Below are positions 49,201 through 60,135 of a stretch of DNA of 64,000 bases, one piece after another (the first letter of the stretch is position 1; each line of letters opens with the position of its first letter). The notes beneath the pieces are model-generated. The model ran no database searches and was not told the origin of the DNA. It saw nothing but the letters and a program-made list of their open reading frames with translations. The DNA is from Triops longicaudatus (taxonomy: Eukaryota > Arthropoda > Branchiopoda > Notostraca > Triopsidae): the NCBI GenBank assembly GCA_022885665.1, contig JAGQDJ010000056.1, positions 124,001 to 188,000 on the forward strand, given 5' to 3'. Position numbers and translations under genes: made by a program.

Positions 49201-49909
49201 AGGAAAAACATGTGCTAAAGTGTTATTTGTCAGTTTTTTTATAGAGCAATTTTTTGGTTCGCATTCAAAGTTGTATTAACGTGGGGCAACTTTAAACGCG
49301 TACTTTAAAATAAAATACTCATGTATGCCACCATGGAAGTAAAACTCAGTACATGATTTCGGTTTTACACGCTAATCTGCAGATCAAATATTTATATTTG
49401 TTTTTACTAAAAAAAATTAGCCGAAGAAGTCAAGAAAACGAAAAACGCGTGTTTTTTTTTTTTTTTTTTTTTTTACTGACTTCATTTGATGGAAAATGCT
49501 TAACGTTAGCGTTTTATTTTTAGTAGCCAGCGATGAGTTGACTGCCAGTCCACCTGCAAGTCAAGTTTTGGCGGAAAAGAACATTAGACTGGCGGATTTG
49601 AGCGAAAATGAAAGCGAAGCGGTACTGGCTGTTCCAGCCGCTTCCAATCCCGAAGATTTGCGGTTGTTCACGAGGTAATTAGTGCACAAATATATTAGAA
49701 ATGTGCCTAAGCGTTATTCTTTTTTGGGTGTATGTAGGTTGTGTCCCTATTTTGTAGGCCTACATCATCTTGAAGAAATCATGTACTTCGAAAACGTACG
49801 TCGCTCGCAGTTGTTGCAATTGCTGGACAAGTTTCGTTCCGTTTTAGTCACGTATAAACACGAAGATGCAGCCAGTGCGACTTTTTACAAATATTGTAAT
49901 TCAGTTTAA
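46250..49909 (+). CDS. NPRL3: NPRL3, GATOR1 complex subunit
   Basis: Nine or so exons begin at ATG 46250: [28 protein letters not shown]. Next come LCDFPSK joined across a short intron to [10 protein letters not shown] and [18 protein letters not shown] (46604-46780). [14 protein letters not shown] and [12 protein letters not shown] (46849-47078) are followed by [16 protein letters not shown] (47153-47262) and [17 protein letters not shown] with [20 protein letters not shown] (47555-47850). [18 protein letters not shown] lies at 48270-48515. After a roughly 1 kb intron come [19 protein letters not shown] and [20 protein letters not shown] to the stop at 49909. All blocks match NPRL3 in order. 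With NPRL2 and DEPDC5 it forms GATOR1, the RagA/B GAP that turns off TORC1 at the lysosome on amino acid loss. Confidence 0.93.
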
Positions 49910-50172
49910 CGTTGGTGTTTAGTCCAAAGCTTATATAACTTCTTGTTGAAAAATAATATACAGTTTTAGAATTAAAATATAATCTCTGGATTTTTATTTC
50001 CCACAATTATGTACAAGTTCGCGTATAAAATTTATTTAAGAGTTTTTTGTCTCATATTTCAGGACATACTTCATACTTTCTTCAGTGGAAAAAAGGTCCT
50101 TGTTCTAACTCCATGACACTTGGCTGACAGTTCAGAACAGCCACGAGTTTCTTTTATGTAGTGTAAGTACAA

Positions 50173-53100
50173 TTAACTGTGGCTTTTCCATGCATTGAAC
50201 AGTTTTTCCATTTTTATCCGAGAAGCCGCTGATCCAACATTGACCGTGGGAATAATTCTACGTGGTGCGAAATGTTGAATGAATTCTCTCAATTCGGAGA
50301 ACGACGAATGCTCACTATAAGGAAGCCCTAGACGGAAAAAAGACAATGTTAACATCACATAAAAGGAGTCGTAAAATATCAATAAAATCACGAATAACGT
50401 AAAAACTACTAAAAAAAAAAACTCACCAACTACAGCAATGTGTCCATATTGTTTGGGTCGCAGATCACTTAAACGCTTACTCTTCTCATACTCCCACCCA
50501 GTAGGTTTAAAGGCTAAGATTCCATCGAAATTACCTTCTAATGACTCAAAGTACAGAGCTAATTTCTGAACAATAGAAAAACACAGCATAACGCAAACAC
50601 AAAATTAAAACGAAAATTCAGGTAAATATTCAAAATTAAAAAATAAGAGCGCAAAAAGGGTGGAAACGGTTGCTTACTCGATGATTGACCTCTCGGAGTT
50701 CAACCACGTGAACATTAGCTTCCATTTTATTCTTGGTTAAGCGGCATAAAACTTCGGTGTCGCCGATGCACTGTAAAAACCTGGTTTTGTTAGAAACGAC
50801 CCATATTTTCCAATTCATCGATTGCGCGATGGCCTTAAAGACCTTCTCTTTGCCTAAAAATGCATAAAATCACTAGAGATCTAGGCTTCCACTAAGTTGC
50901 GAGAAACGGAAACCTTCAAGGCACAGTAGGGTGCGTTTACAAAAGAAATTACGCGTATGTAAGTAAATCTTTTAGGTTTTTAACCTAAGAATACAAATTA
51001 CGAACTTACTTCAATGACTTACTAGAAACTTACTGTATGAATGTACAAGTATGTAAACTTGTCAGAAACGCGAAGAACTACGCGAATAAAGGAATATTGA
51101 ATAACGGTTGCATGCAATGGTAATTTGTAACACCAGTTTCTTTTTTGGAACAACTAATGTGCTCTTTACAATCTTCGCTGTCTAAAGTTGTTATGAGGGT
51201 ATTCACTACATTGAAAAATAAAATGCAATCTACTGATACAAATAAAGCAAATAATACAAATTAATATTATTCTTACAATTCTTTTAGTAGGCAGATTTTG
51301 GAGATTTTGCATTATAATTCAGCATTTCAGTGAAAGTAATGGCAATGTAATGCATCAATCTTCAGACGGCATTTTAATGCAACTATTACTATTTTTGACA
51401 AGAAAGTAACTGAAATATGACAGCAAATTTTAAGGTAAAACAAAGTTCATTTTAACAACTCCAATTTCAGCAAAGTATACACACTGAAAGCAGGCAAGAA
51501 AAGTATACATAGTGCAAACAGTATAAAAAATACAGTATACATTAAATATACAAATATACGTATTGTAACATTATGGTTTAACGCTAAAATCACTAATATT
51601 TAAAACCTCAGTATGCCTAAAAAGAATCAGGCGTCTATGGGTAAAATCTGTTAGCAGTCGCAGTGTTTGCACTTGGCTTACCTATTGTGTATGTACCGCA
51701 TACTATCAAAGGTCGTTTGTAGATATTACAAAACTCCATTGTTAAGTTCACGGCTTTGGAAAGCACTCTTTGCTGTTGGGGAAAATCATACTGTTCTTTA
51801 CAAAATCTAGAAAGAAACGCAAAATCCAGAAAAATAATTAGAAAGTGTTCTCTGCCACAGAAAGTTTTGAATCACACAGAGCACTTTTTTATATTTTTCA
51901 TCAGAAATTTACAAAAACTTTAGCGATGTTCTTTTAAATAAACAAGTAACGTCTTAACTTGAAGTCTGCATAGTGTGGAAGAATTTTTTCTTTTTAAAGA
52001 AAAAAAAGAAAATAATAGAAATTTACAGCAAATTAGTCAGTCTCAAACTTGCAAACCATTAACAAAACAATTAAAAAAGTAAATAATAACCGAATTAAAA
52101 ATAACCAAGTTCATATAAAAAGGAAACACACGAACTTACGTCGTATCTAAGTAGACTTCATCCAAAGCGTGTCGATTTAAAATAGGACACTGTTTCATCG
52201 GCGGATGAAACCGAAAATCTCCAACGTGTAACACAGTTTTCCCTCCAGGAAATCTAAATAAAAACATCACAGCACCAGGACAACTGTAACACAAAAAATA
52301 AAACGCATTTTAATCGCGGAAGACTATACTGTAATACGTAATACGGTAACAACGTACCAATAAAAAAGAAAAATTAAAAGCCAACGAAAACGTACTGGTT
52401 AGCGTCAATAGCCGTCACCTCGACGTCATTAATAACAACGGGCTGATTCAATTCCATTACGATCAGCTGAGAGTCCTTTAATCGGAGATTCGCTTTGACT
52501 ATGTTTGCTACGTTCAAACCATGATTAAGTACACAAAACATATAATAGTTCCTCGAAAACAAATAAACTAAACTAGAAATTTACCCGTAACAGTGCTGCA
52601 GACAACAGGTTTGTTAATTTTCGCACTCAACCCTCGGTAGTGGTCATAATGGTAATGCGTTAAAAAATAATGCGTCACTCCCAATATATTCCCGTAATTA
52701 AACGCGTCCACGGCGAAATTTGTACCTAAAACAACAAATATATGACAACACACTTACTTCTATAACCCTAACGAAAAAAATAAACAAATAAACAAAAGCA
52801 ATTAAAAAAATAAACAAATACAAAAAATAAATAAAAAATACCAATTTTCTTATAAAAAGGACAACTCGCCGTGGGACGCGTTTCCTCCTCCTGGGGTGCC
52901 GAAATCGCTCTGCAAACTGGGGTTTTCTCTTTCATTTTAGCCATCAACAGCGCCCAATCCTTTTGCGCTGTCGTTGCTTTCATTCTTCCTTCCTTAGCTT
53001 CATTCTCCAGCCTTTGAATATCAATTCCAGTAACATCAGTCTGAACTCCTTCCGTCTTGACTTCAACCGCTTCTCTGGGAATCATAAAACGATCCAACGT

Positions 53101-54291
53101 CGTTTGTCCTTTCGCCATGCGCCGTTTTGCCGCTTTGGGCGACCGTGTTTGACTCATGGCAGCATTTTTCGCGAATTCTTTAACGATCTTAATGGGTGAC
53201 TCGAAGACAGCTTTCTGATTTTCTTTAATTTCTACTATTTCATTCTTCCCAACGTTATTGTTATTACTGGGTGAAGACGACAGCTCGGTCATACTTTCTG
53301 ACATGCTTTCTTCCATTTCGCATTTAATATTTTCGGGTGGAAGAGGCGACGGTGTGCGATTTCCGTCCAACCACGATTCGATTCTTTGCCTATCGTACGT
53401 AGGCGTGTCTTCCGGTATATTCATTTCTTGTTCATCCGAGCTGGGTAAAGTAATCGATTCTAGTGACTTCGATCCTGTCGCTGATAGCGCCACCTGGGGT
53501 ATGCTGAACAAGGGATCGCTCGGAGGATCGGAACGGCGCTGTTGCGATTGTCGGACGACTCGGCGATTCGAACTTTGCGAGAACTGAACAACGAACGACT
53601 CTTCATGGTGGGATTTTTCTTGCTTGAGACGTTTTTCACCAAACGGAGGGGTTTCAAGTTCGTGTTCTAGGACAAGTCTCCGTTTGGCGCTGTCGACCGA
53701 GTTGAAGCTGTTCTGATCCGTTTCTTGGGAGGATGAAGAGGGTCCAGGATCGGCAACAGGGGGCGTTGGAGGCTTGGTGGATGGGGACAGAGTGGTTACA
53801 GGAGTTTTGAAGTCTAGGAAAGGAAAAATTTCGGGTTCGGGAGTTGGATTTCCGAATTTGGCATGAATCAAAGCAACTGATGACGTTTCAGAAGTATTTG
53901 GAGGTTTTCCTGAGAGCTTTGAAGGCTTTTCTACGATATTTGAGACGTCTGAAAGCTGTTCTGGAATATTTGGCATATTTAATGGCTTTTCTGAGATGTT
54001 AAAATGATCTAAGGAGTTTTCTGGAATATCCGAACGACGTAAAGGATTCAAAACACAGGAGTTGGGAAGAGGCGGGGCTAGGGAGAGGACAGTTTTTTCT
54101 TTTTTCGAGCTAAGGGATAGTCGGGACGTTCGGCTTGAGACAGTTTTCTGAGTGGTGAAGTAGGAGCTGTTGTCACCATTGTTGGACAAGGTAGTTTGAG
54201 CTCCATTTCGGCGTGAGAGCTGCAAATCGGTGATTGAAATGTTCATTCGGTTGTTTGCATCGCCGTACGGTTGGTTCAAGTTTCTTTCCAT
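50173..54291 (-). CDS. DCLRE1A: DNA cross-link repair 1A (SNM1A), metallo-beta-lactamase/beta-CASP nuclease
   Basis: Exon 1 (54291-52842) encodes about 480 residues of disordered Ser/Pro-rich N-terminus with a PIP-like QTTLDRFM, then enters the nuclease domain at CPFYKKIG. Seven further exons lie near 52727-52583, 52540-52393, 52283-52139, 51810-51683, 50854-50678, 50567-50427 and 50328-50173. The MBL motif HYHYDH is complete. DANHCPGAVM is rebuilt across an intron, and HVGDFRF, YLDTT, the beta-CASP ALIVCGTY-like LIVCGTYTIGKEKVF, PYSEHSS and IIPTVNVGS are all present. It is a 5'-3' exonuclease for interstrand cross-link repair in the nucleus. I see no CCHC UBZ4 zinc finger in the N-terminus, unlike human SNM1A; an additional upstream exon is not excluded. 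A roughly 830 bp intron (50855-51682) holds nothing recognised. Confidence 0.93.
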
Positions 54292-54931
54292 GGGTATAAA
54301 GGATCTTTTGTAGTTTTGCGAAATAAAGGACGGTTAGGGAAAATTTCGGGAGATTGCTAGGACTCTAAGGCACACCTAAGATAAAAAAAAAATAATTAAA
54401 AGACATTCCGTTGTTTATACGTAAATAATACAAAAATGCTAAATAAAATATCGATTAATAAACATAATGCGAAATTGAGAAATGCAGAAGAAACACGAAA
54501 TACTGAGTTTAATAAAAGCGTTTTTTTTTTTTTTTAAATACGGGGAAGTAGTTATGGGGCCCACAAGTAGCATTATAGCTTTCCATTAAATTTCCATACA
54601 TAAATCACTATTTAAATTTCTTAGAATTAGCTAATCTATTTTCTTCAACCTACATAAACGTTTATTAGGTTTATTTCACCAATAACAGTCGGTGTAGTAA
54701 GGATGCAATTAACGTAAAACTACCGTTTTTGTACGCAAAGTTTTTAAACACCTAATTTCGTTCAAACACTTTCAAATGAAGTGTAAATTAATCAGACACA
54801 GACACGTACATTCAATTCCCCATTAGCCCAAAATCATGTAAGACCTGAGTCCACTAAGTTGCGTAGAATAAGAAATAAACATGATACAATTTAACGTAAT
54901 TAAAGCATCTACCAAAGCGAAGAATTACAGG

Positions 54932-54998
54932 GTTCTAGGACAAGTCTCCGTTTGGTGCTGTCGACCGGGTTGAAGCTGTTCTGCTTCGTTTCTTGGGA
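54932..54998 (-). pseudogene. 67-bp duplicated fragment of SNM1A exon 1
   Basis: The segment matches 53664-53730 at 63 of 67 positions in the same orientation. Flanking sequence does not match, so a small coding fragment was copied about 1.3 kb upstream of its source. An open frame on the plus strand (54952-55224) crosses it but has no recognisable domain. Confidence 0.8.
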
Positions 54999-55542
54999 TA
55001 TACACACTGATTACGAAGTTGCTGAGAAGGGGCCAAGTGCACGACGTATCTTATCGACTGCTGTGCAAAAATGGAAGGATAAGGAAGATATCTACAGTTT
55101 AAAAACGTATCAAAGGGTCATACATATTCGCATTGAGGGAGTGAACTTCCTAGATTGCTACTCAACTAACAACGGCTTTAAAACTTGCAGCGACAATTCA
55201 CGCTATTTACATCTGTCAGTATAACCATAACAAAGTGACGCTTGGTTGATAGAATGCGAGCTGGGAATTTCCTCATCAGGCTTGATATTGATAAGTTTTT
55301 TTTTATCTAATGTAGAGGACATATAGAGGACATGATTTTCCTTTTTTGAAAGCATGAATTTTCTCAAACGATTAATTATTCAAAACAGAAATGATTAAGA
55401 TAACAAATGATTAATTGTCAATGAACCGTCTATCATCTTCGGTTTGAATTAATAATTTAAATATTGCTTTACCCTGCAAAGCTGCAATGCTGAAAGAAGA
55501 AAATATTTCTATTACTTGTCTTGTCATCGAATTGGGTGGTCA

Positions 55543-55704
55543 CAGGGCCGAACTCAGGATTTTGTTTCGGGGTTGTTAAGAAGTTTCGGAGGATGTTTTC
55601 CATATGCAATTTTTTCGGACACTTGGTAATCGCCTATGCTCACCGTTATAAAATTAACATTTCGAGGGGTGTTAAAACCCCCTATCCCTGCCCCTGGTTA
55701 CGGG
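55543..55704. mobile_element. Decayed relative of the 35683 hAT-type MITE
   Basis: It shares CAGG...TCAGGATTTTG at the left, CATATGCAATTTT..CGGACACTT in the middle and ...CCCCTGGTTACGGG at the right with the element at 35683-35842. Ends and target duplication are degraded. Confidence 0.7.
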
Positions 55705-56055
55705 GGTGGTGTCGTACCCTACCTTTTAGACCAAATTCCAATGGACGGTATTAAATAATTTTGATTTTCAAACAGTCGAAAATGTGTTTGTACAAATTTT
55801 CACCGTAGCCCGTTTTCCCCTACTTTTTTCAACCAAATTTCCTTTGCAAAATTGAGAACAAGAGAAATTTCCAAATCCTTAGCTTACTTAAGTTCATCCA
55901 CTACAATAGATCTACTTTAGTTCGTAAACAACTAATTGGGCTTTCACTCAATGGGAAATTTGTACTTTTCTCTCTTTTTGCTTACAGCTTCAAAAAATAG
56001 CGCCTTGCGATCAGTAATACGAGCTTTACGTGTTGTTTAAGGCTTCGTATCTTAT
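55699..56055. repeat. Direct repeat, left copy, flanking QA gene 2
   Basis: It matches 58687-59046 from TACGGGGGTGGTGTC to GGATCTTATT-type sequence with scattered changes and small indels. It starts inside the right end of the decayed MITE. Confidence 0.85.
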
Positions 56056-56262
56056 TGTGTTTCAAAACAATTCCCAATTGTTAGCAGCTAAGAATCGTTT
56101 TAAGTTCACAAGTTATGCATGAATCAAAATATAAATAAAGACACAAAAAATGGCAGTCAAATGCAGCAAAATTAGGGGAAAATAGCTGTCCGTTCGTCAC
56201 TCGGGTCAAGAAGGTTTCCGGCGTGAAAGAAGAATCGTTAATTAGGATAATAGTTCCTATCC

Positions 56263-57899
56263 TTAAGCTTGAGCCTGTCCCTGAGCCTGAACTTGGGCTT
56301 GTCCTTGCGCCTGGGCTTGAACTTGCGCCTGGGCTTGAACTTGCGCCTGGGCTTGAACTTGCGCCTGGGCTTGAACTTGCGCCTGGGCTTGAACTTGCGC
56401 CTGGGCTTGAGCCGCTTCTGTGCAAGTTACGCAAGGTTTCTCCGATTCAGCCTACAGAAAGACATCTTACGTCGATTTCGCATAGAAGTTTATACAGTAA
56501 ATACTAAAGGCAAGAAAATTACCTGAGCTTGAGTCTGGGCTTGGGCCTGAGCTTGAGATTGAGCCTGCGCTTGAGCCTGAGCTTGGGCCTGAGCTTGGGC
56601 CTGAGCTTGGGCCTGAGCTTGGGCCTGAGCTTGGGCCTGAGCTTGGGCCTGAGCTTGGGCCTGAGCTTGGGCCTGAGCTTGGGCTTGAGCCTGGGCAGCG
56701 CAAGGTTTAGTGCATGGGCATGTGTAGCACTTGTAGACAGCTCGGTAGCGGAGTCTGTAGCGACGGACGTAGCATTGGCGCTTGCATGGTTTGTTTTCTA
56801 CTTGGGTTTGTGCTTGAGCCTGGGCCTGAGCTTGAGCCTGGGCCTGAGCTTGAGCCTGGGCCTGAGCTTGAGCCTGGGCCTGAGCTTGAGCTTGAGCCTG
56901 GGCTTGTTCTTCGCAAGGTTTACAAGGTTTTTCTTGAGCCTACAAGAGTAAATCGTATTTGATAAAAATTAATATATCGTTTCATTGCAGATTCTTTTTC
57001 AAAATAACGATAGATCTATCTGTCAAGAATGTTGAGTCAAGCACCATCTCCACTCTAACCCACAAACCATGTTATCACACTCATACTAACCCCTATCCCC
57101 CACACTGTGACAGTCATGAATAATGTTAAAAAACCAAATCGAATTTAGTTTATTTAAATGCTAGTCAGCCTCATTCTTTGTTATTCTTGCCGCCCTTCTC
57201 TCATGAACTTTCCCAACCGACCACTAAATATTTCCGAAGGATAGAAATCAAGATTCAAATTATTCTCAACTGACGAAAAGAACTATACACATTTGCTATG
57301 ATTTTTCGCGGCCATGAAAATGAAGCAAACTGGAATTTCATTAATGTAACCATCAATAGGCTGTGTTCGCGATGGTTTCCAAATAAAAAATGAGAAGTAA
57401 AAAGTCAGATTTACGTTACCTGAACTTGAGTCTGGACCTGAGTTTGGGCTTGGACACCGGCACGTTGAGCTTGAGCCTGAGCCTGAGCTTGAGCCTGGGC
57501 TTGACCTTGGACTTTGCAAGGGGTTTCGCAAGGCTCTTCGATAAGTTCGTAGTAGACTTCGTAGTATGGTTCGTAGGTGGTCTCACAGTATTTTTTGTAT
57601 TCAGTTTCGTAACAAGATTGTCCTTGGGCTTGAGCCTGCGCTTGAGCCTGGGCTTGGGCCTGGGCTTGAGCCTGCGCTTGGGCCTGGGATTGAGCCTGCG
57701 CTTCGTATTCCGGATAGTAAGCGCCCTCATCGTCAGGGTAGTACGCGCCCTCATCGTCAGGATAGTACGCGCCTTCCGCTTGAGCTTGGGCCTGGGCTTG
57801 GGCCTGAGCCTGCCCTTGGTTTCCGCATTCGCAAAGGGATTTCTCCTCACTTGCTCGATATCCGTAAACGAATGGAAAATCGACCGATTCGATAGAGTC
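56263..57899 (-). CDS. (Gln-Ala)n repeat, Cys-module protein, copy 2 (exon 1 missing at an N)
   Basis: Exons on the minus strand are 57899-57420 (160 codons), 56939-56523 (139) and 56451-56263 (63 with stop). All are open, in phase 0 and cleanly spliced, with the same Cys modules as copy 1 ([27 protein letters not shown]... CPCTKPC, EKPCVTCTEA-like). The signal-peptide exon is absent: the sequence breaks at N 57908 just inside intron 1 and resumes upstream of exon 1. Repeat lengths differ from copy 1: exon 2 is longer by 10 codons, exon 3 shorter by 58 and exon 4 shorter by 10. In exon 4 the unit is AQAQVQ instead of AQAQGQ. No disabling change is seen in what is present, so the gene may be whole in the animal and broken only in the assembly. 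Confidence 0.75.
56290..56412. repeat. 18-bp minisatellite encoding AQAQVQ (exon 4, copy 2)
   Basis: Plus-strand unit TTGAACTTGCGCCTGGGC repeated about six times, nearly identical within this array yet different from the copy 1 unit. Confidence 0.9.
56523..56697. repeat. (QA)n coding minisatellite, exon 3 downstream array, copy 2
   Basis: A regular 12-bp unit GAGCTTGGGCCT runs through most of it, more uniform than the copy 1 array. Confidence 0.9.
56812..56910. repeat. (QA)n coding minisatellite, exon 3 upstream array, copy 2
   Basis: About 100 bp of 18-bp units GAGCTTGAGCCTGGGCCT; the matching tract in copy 1 is about 250 bp. Confidence 0.9.
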
Positions 57900-57907
57900 C
57901 TAAAACA

Positions 57908-57908
57908 N
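57908..57908. other. Single ambiguous base marking an assembly join
   Basis: This is the only N in the window. Comparison with copy 1 shows about 153 bp missing exactly here. Confidence 0.9.
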
Positions 57909-57970
57909 GATCTTGCTCTACCAAGACTCAAGGATCAAGCTGGAATGATGTTCGGTAACAGAGATACGAA

Positions 57971-57979
57971 CTTTATATG
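57971..57979 (-). promoter_or_regulatory. TATA box of QA-repeat gene 2
   Basis: CATATAAAG on the minus strand, in the same context as in copy 1, upstream of the N. The promoter of copy 2 is therefore present although exon 1 is not. Confidence 0.5.
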
Positions 57980-58686
57980 CCGCGGAGCTACAGGTAAGAC
58001 ACCTGTAACCTTTGACCACCTTGTTACCCTTTGCTCTTGACCCACAAGTCAGACATGAGTGACCTGAGGTGAGCTTCTCTTGAAGATTTGTTAAGAAATC
58101 AAAAAGACTTCCTAGAAAGCTCTTAAAGACTTGTCGCTCTCATTCAAGGTCGTTAGGAGATTCTTCTTTGGCTTCCGTATTTCATAAGGTGAGCTATTGT
58201 TTGTCAAAGCAGCATGAGAGAAGAGCTTGTCTTAATTCCAGGAATGCAGCATGCGGGTTAATGCAGTCATTCTTAACACAATAGTGCTGGACAAGACATA
58301 AGTGAAGCTATGCGTAGACTTCCGCAATGGTAACATTCTCCGTTGCCGATGGTCAAATGTATAAAATCTCACGGTTTTCTAGAAACATTTTTTTACACAA
58401 ATCTTATGCAAAATGATAATTGGCAGACCTACAATACAAATTCATCGGTAATTAATTGGATAATTAATATGTTAAATGTCATCAACGTTATGTATTAAAT
58501 TATGGTTAACGCTTTGTAGTAAAATTACTATATTAACTATGCTTTCTCAGTAAGGCAAACCAAGACGTTACTGGCAGAATTTGTGGGTAAGTTTTCCTTT
58601 CTTGAATTAAATGAGTTATTTTCCGTCAGAAATATTTTAATTAGCATATTGTAACTGATATATTATGGATATTTGAGACGTTGTAG

Positions 58687-59046
58687 TACGGGGGTGGTGT
58701 CTAATCCTACCTTATAGATCAAATTCCAATGGACGGTTTCAAATAATTTTGGTTTTCAAACAGCCGAAAATGTGTTTTTACAAATTTTCGCCATAGCCAA
58801 TTTCCCCACCTTTTTTCAACTTAATTTCCTTATAATATTAAGAATAATAGGAATTCTAATATCCTTAGCTTACTTAAGCTCATCCACTACAATAGATCTG
58901 CTTTAGCTTGTTAACAACTAATTGGGCTTTCACTCAATGGGAAATTCGTACTACTCTTTCTCTTTTTGCTTACAATTTAAAAAATAGCGCCTTGCGATCA
59001 GTAATACGAGCTGCACGTGTTCTTTTAGGCTTGGGATCTTATTTTC
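58687..59046. repeat. Direct repeat, right copy, flanking QA gene 2
   Basis: Pairs with 55699-56055. The two copies look more diverged from each other than the two QA blocks do. Confidence 0.85.
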
Positions 59047-59470
59047 TGTTTTCAGAACCATCTGATTGAACACAATCCATCTGTCGAATGTGTGGAAACT
59101 GTCTTACTTTTACGCATAGGTAAATGTAACATTCAAAAAGTATATCTATATTTACTCTTTCCTTTATCATCTACTTGCTCTGTATAAAAATCCTGTTCAG
59201 CTGCTACATTACATAATCAAAACAATCGAACATCCTCCCAATATAACTTCCCATTCTTCTGGTAAATCAAGTTACACTATTTCAGGAAATATTACCTTTA
59301 AATGTTTTTGTTAATTTTCTTAATACTACTGCCAGTGTTTTACATTTTTATTTTTTTATAGGTTTTCGTAACAAACAGAAATGAAGCTACATATAAGTCC
59401 GAGAACGTGATAATAACGAAAACCTGTATTCTCCCGTATTATTTATATAAAAAACAAACACAAAGAAAAT

Positions 59471-59884
59471 ATGGCGATTCTACACAAAGCTTTGTTTATT
59501 TGGTTCCTCTGCCTCTCATTCCTCATTCTCCTGGCCCTCCAACTGGATCACAGAACACGTTGGTCTTGGTTTATCGTTTTCATCCCGTTATGGATCATGG
59601 ATAGCGTCTTACTCGTATACGTCCTTTTTCGATTACTTGCCTTTTGTCAATCACGGGGCCAAGGTCGACTATACGCACTCTCCGTCTTAAAAAACAAAGG
59701 ATTTCCTTTTCTTTTCCTCATTCTAAAAACCGCTGCCCAGTGCACGCTTTGCTTAAAACTTGACGATCCTTCATGGGATTTCCCCATGTTGTACGTCTTC
59801 ATTCCCATTTGGTTATTCCTAGGTACCATTTTCGTTCAGCTCACTCTGGCTCTTGTGGCAGCAGGCCGGCAAAGCTCGAGCTAG
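59471..59884 (+). CDS. TMEM60: TMEM60 homologue, four-pass membrane protein
   Basis: A single-exon 137-codon frame: MAILHKALFIWFLCLSFLIL, then ALQLDHRTRWSWFIVFIPLW with IMDSVLLVYVLF, a basic loop, LILKTAAQCTLCLKLDDPSW and YVFIPIWLFLGTIFVQLTLA. The four hydrophobic segments, the FIPLW/FIPIW pair and the C-x-KLD segment match TMEM60, whose function is unknown. Length matches the family (133 in human). It converges with SNX29, whose stop is 252 bp downstream on the other strand. Confidence 0.88.
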   Translation: MAILHKALFIWFLCLSFLILLALQLDHRTRWSWFIVFIPLWIMDSVLLVYVLFRLLAFCQSRGQGRLYALSVLKNKGFPFLFLILKTAAQCTLCLKLDDPSWDFPMLYVFIPIWLFLGTIFVQLTLALVAAGRQSSS

Positions 59885-60135
59885 TCTCGAAGTGTAATTA
59901 GCTGATTACCGTTGTACATAAAAACATTTTTTCCAATGCTGCGTACTCTTCTCTTGTATAAACATAAATACATGATTGTAACAAAAATCTCTTAAGAAAA
60001 AACGAGTCAACTTTCTTTTTTGGTTGGTTAACTTTACACTGTTAACAAACGCGCGGAATGCCCATTCCTGTTTGAAAGACCTTAATATCCGGCGATGGCT
60101 TAACTTTTCTTCTTCTAATTAAAATCCCTCGCTTG

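Larger units (their letters stand above)
54292..56262. other. Gene-poor stretch between SNM1A and QA gene 2
   Basis: It holds the SNM1A promoter, a 67-bp copied piece of SNM1A exon 1 (54932-54998), a decayed hAT-type MITE (55543-55704) and a direct repeat (55699-56055). The rest shows no gene. Confidence 0.5.
56083..58640. repeat. Duplicated block, copy 2 (QA gene plus flanks)
   Basis: Same orientation as 40205-43065. It lacks the sequence equal to 42184-42336 (intron 1, exon 1 and short 5' UTR), replaced by the single N at 57908. Confidence 0.9.
57909..59470. other. Upstream region of QA gene 2 and flank to TMEM60
   Basis: To about 58640 it is the duplicated upstream region. 58687-59046 is the right direct repeat. 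The remainder leads to TMEM60. No gene is seen. Confidence 0.5.

Noticed and set aside
54952..55224. 90-codon plus-strand frame near the SNM1A fragment
   Set aside because: Its first part is the copied SNM1A fragment read on the wrong strand and the rest matches no family I know. Not supported as a gene.
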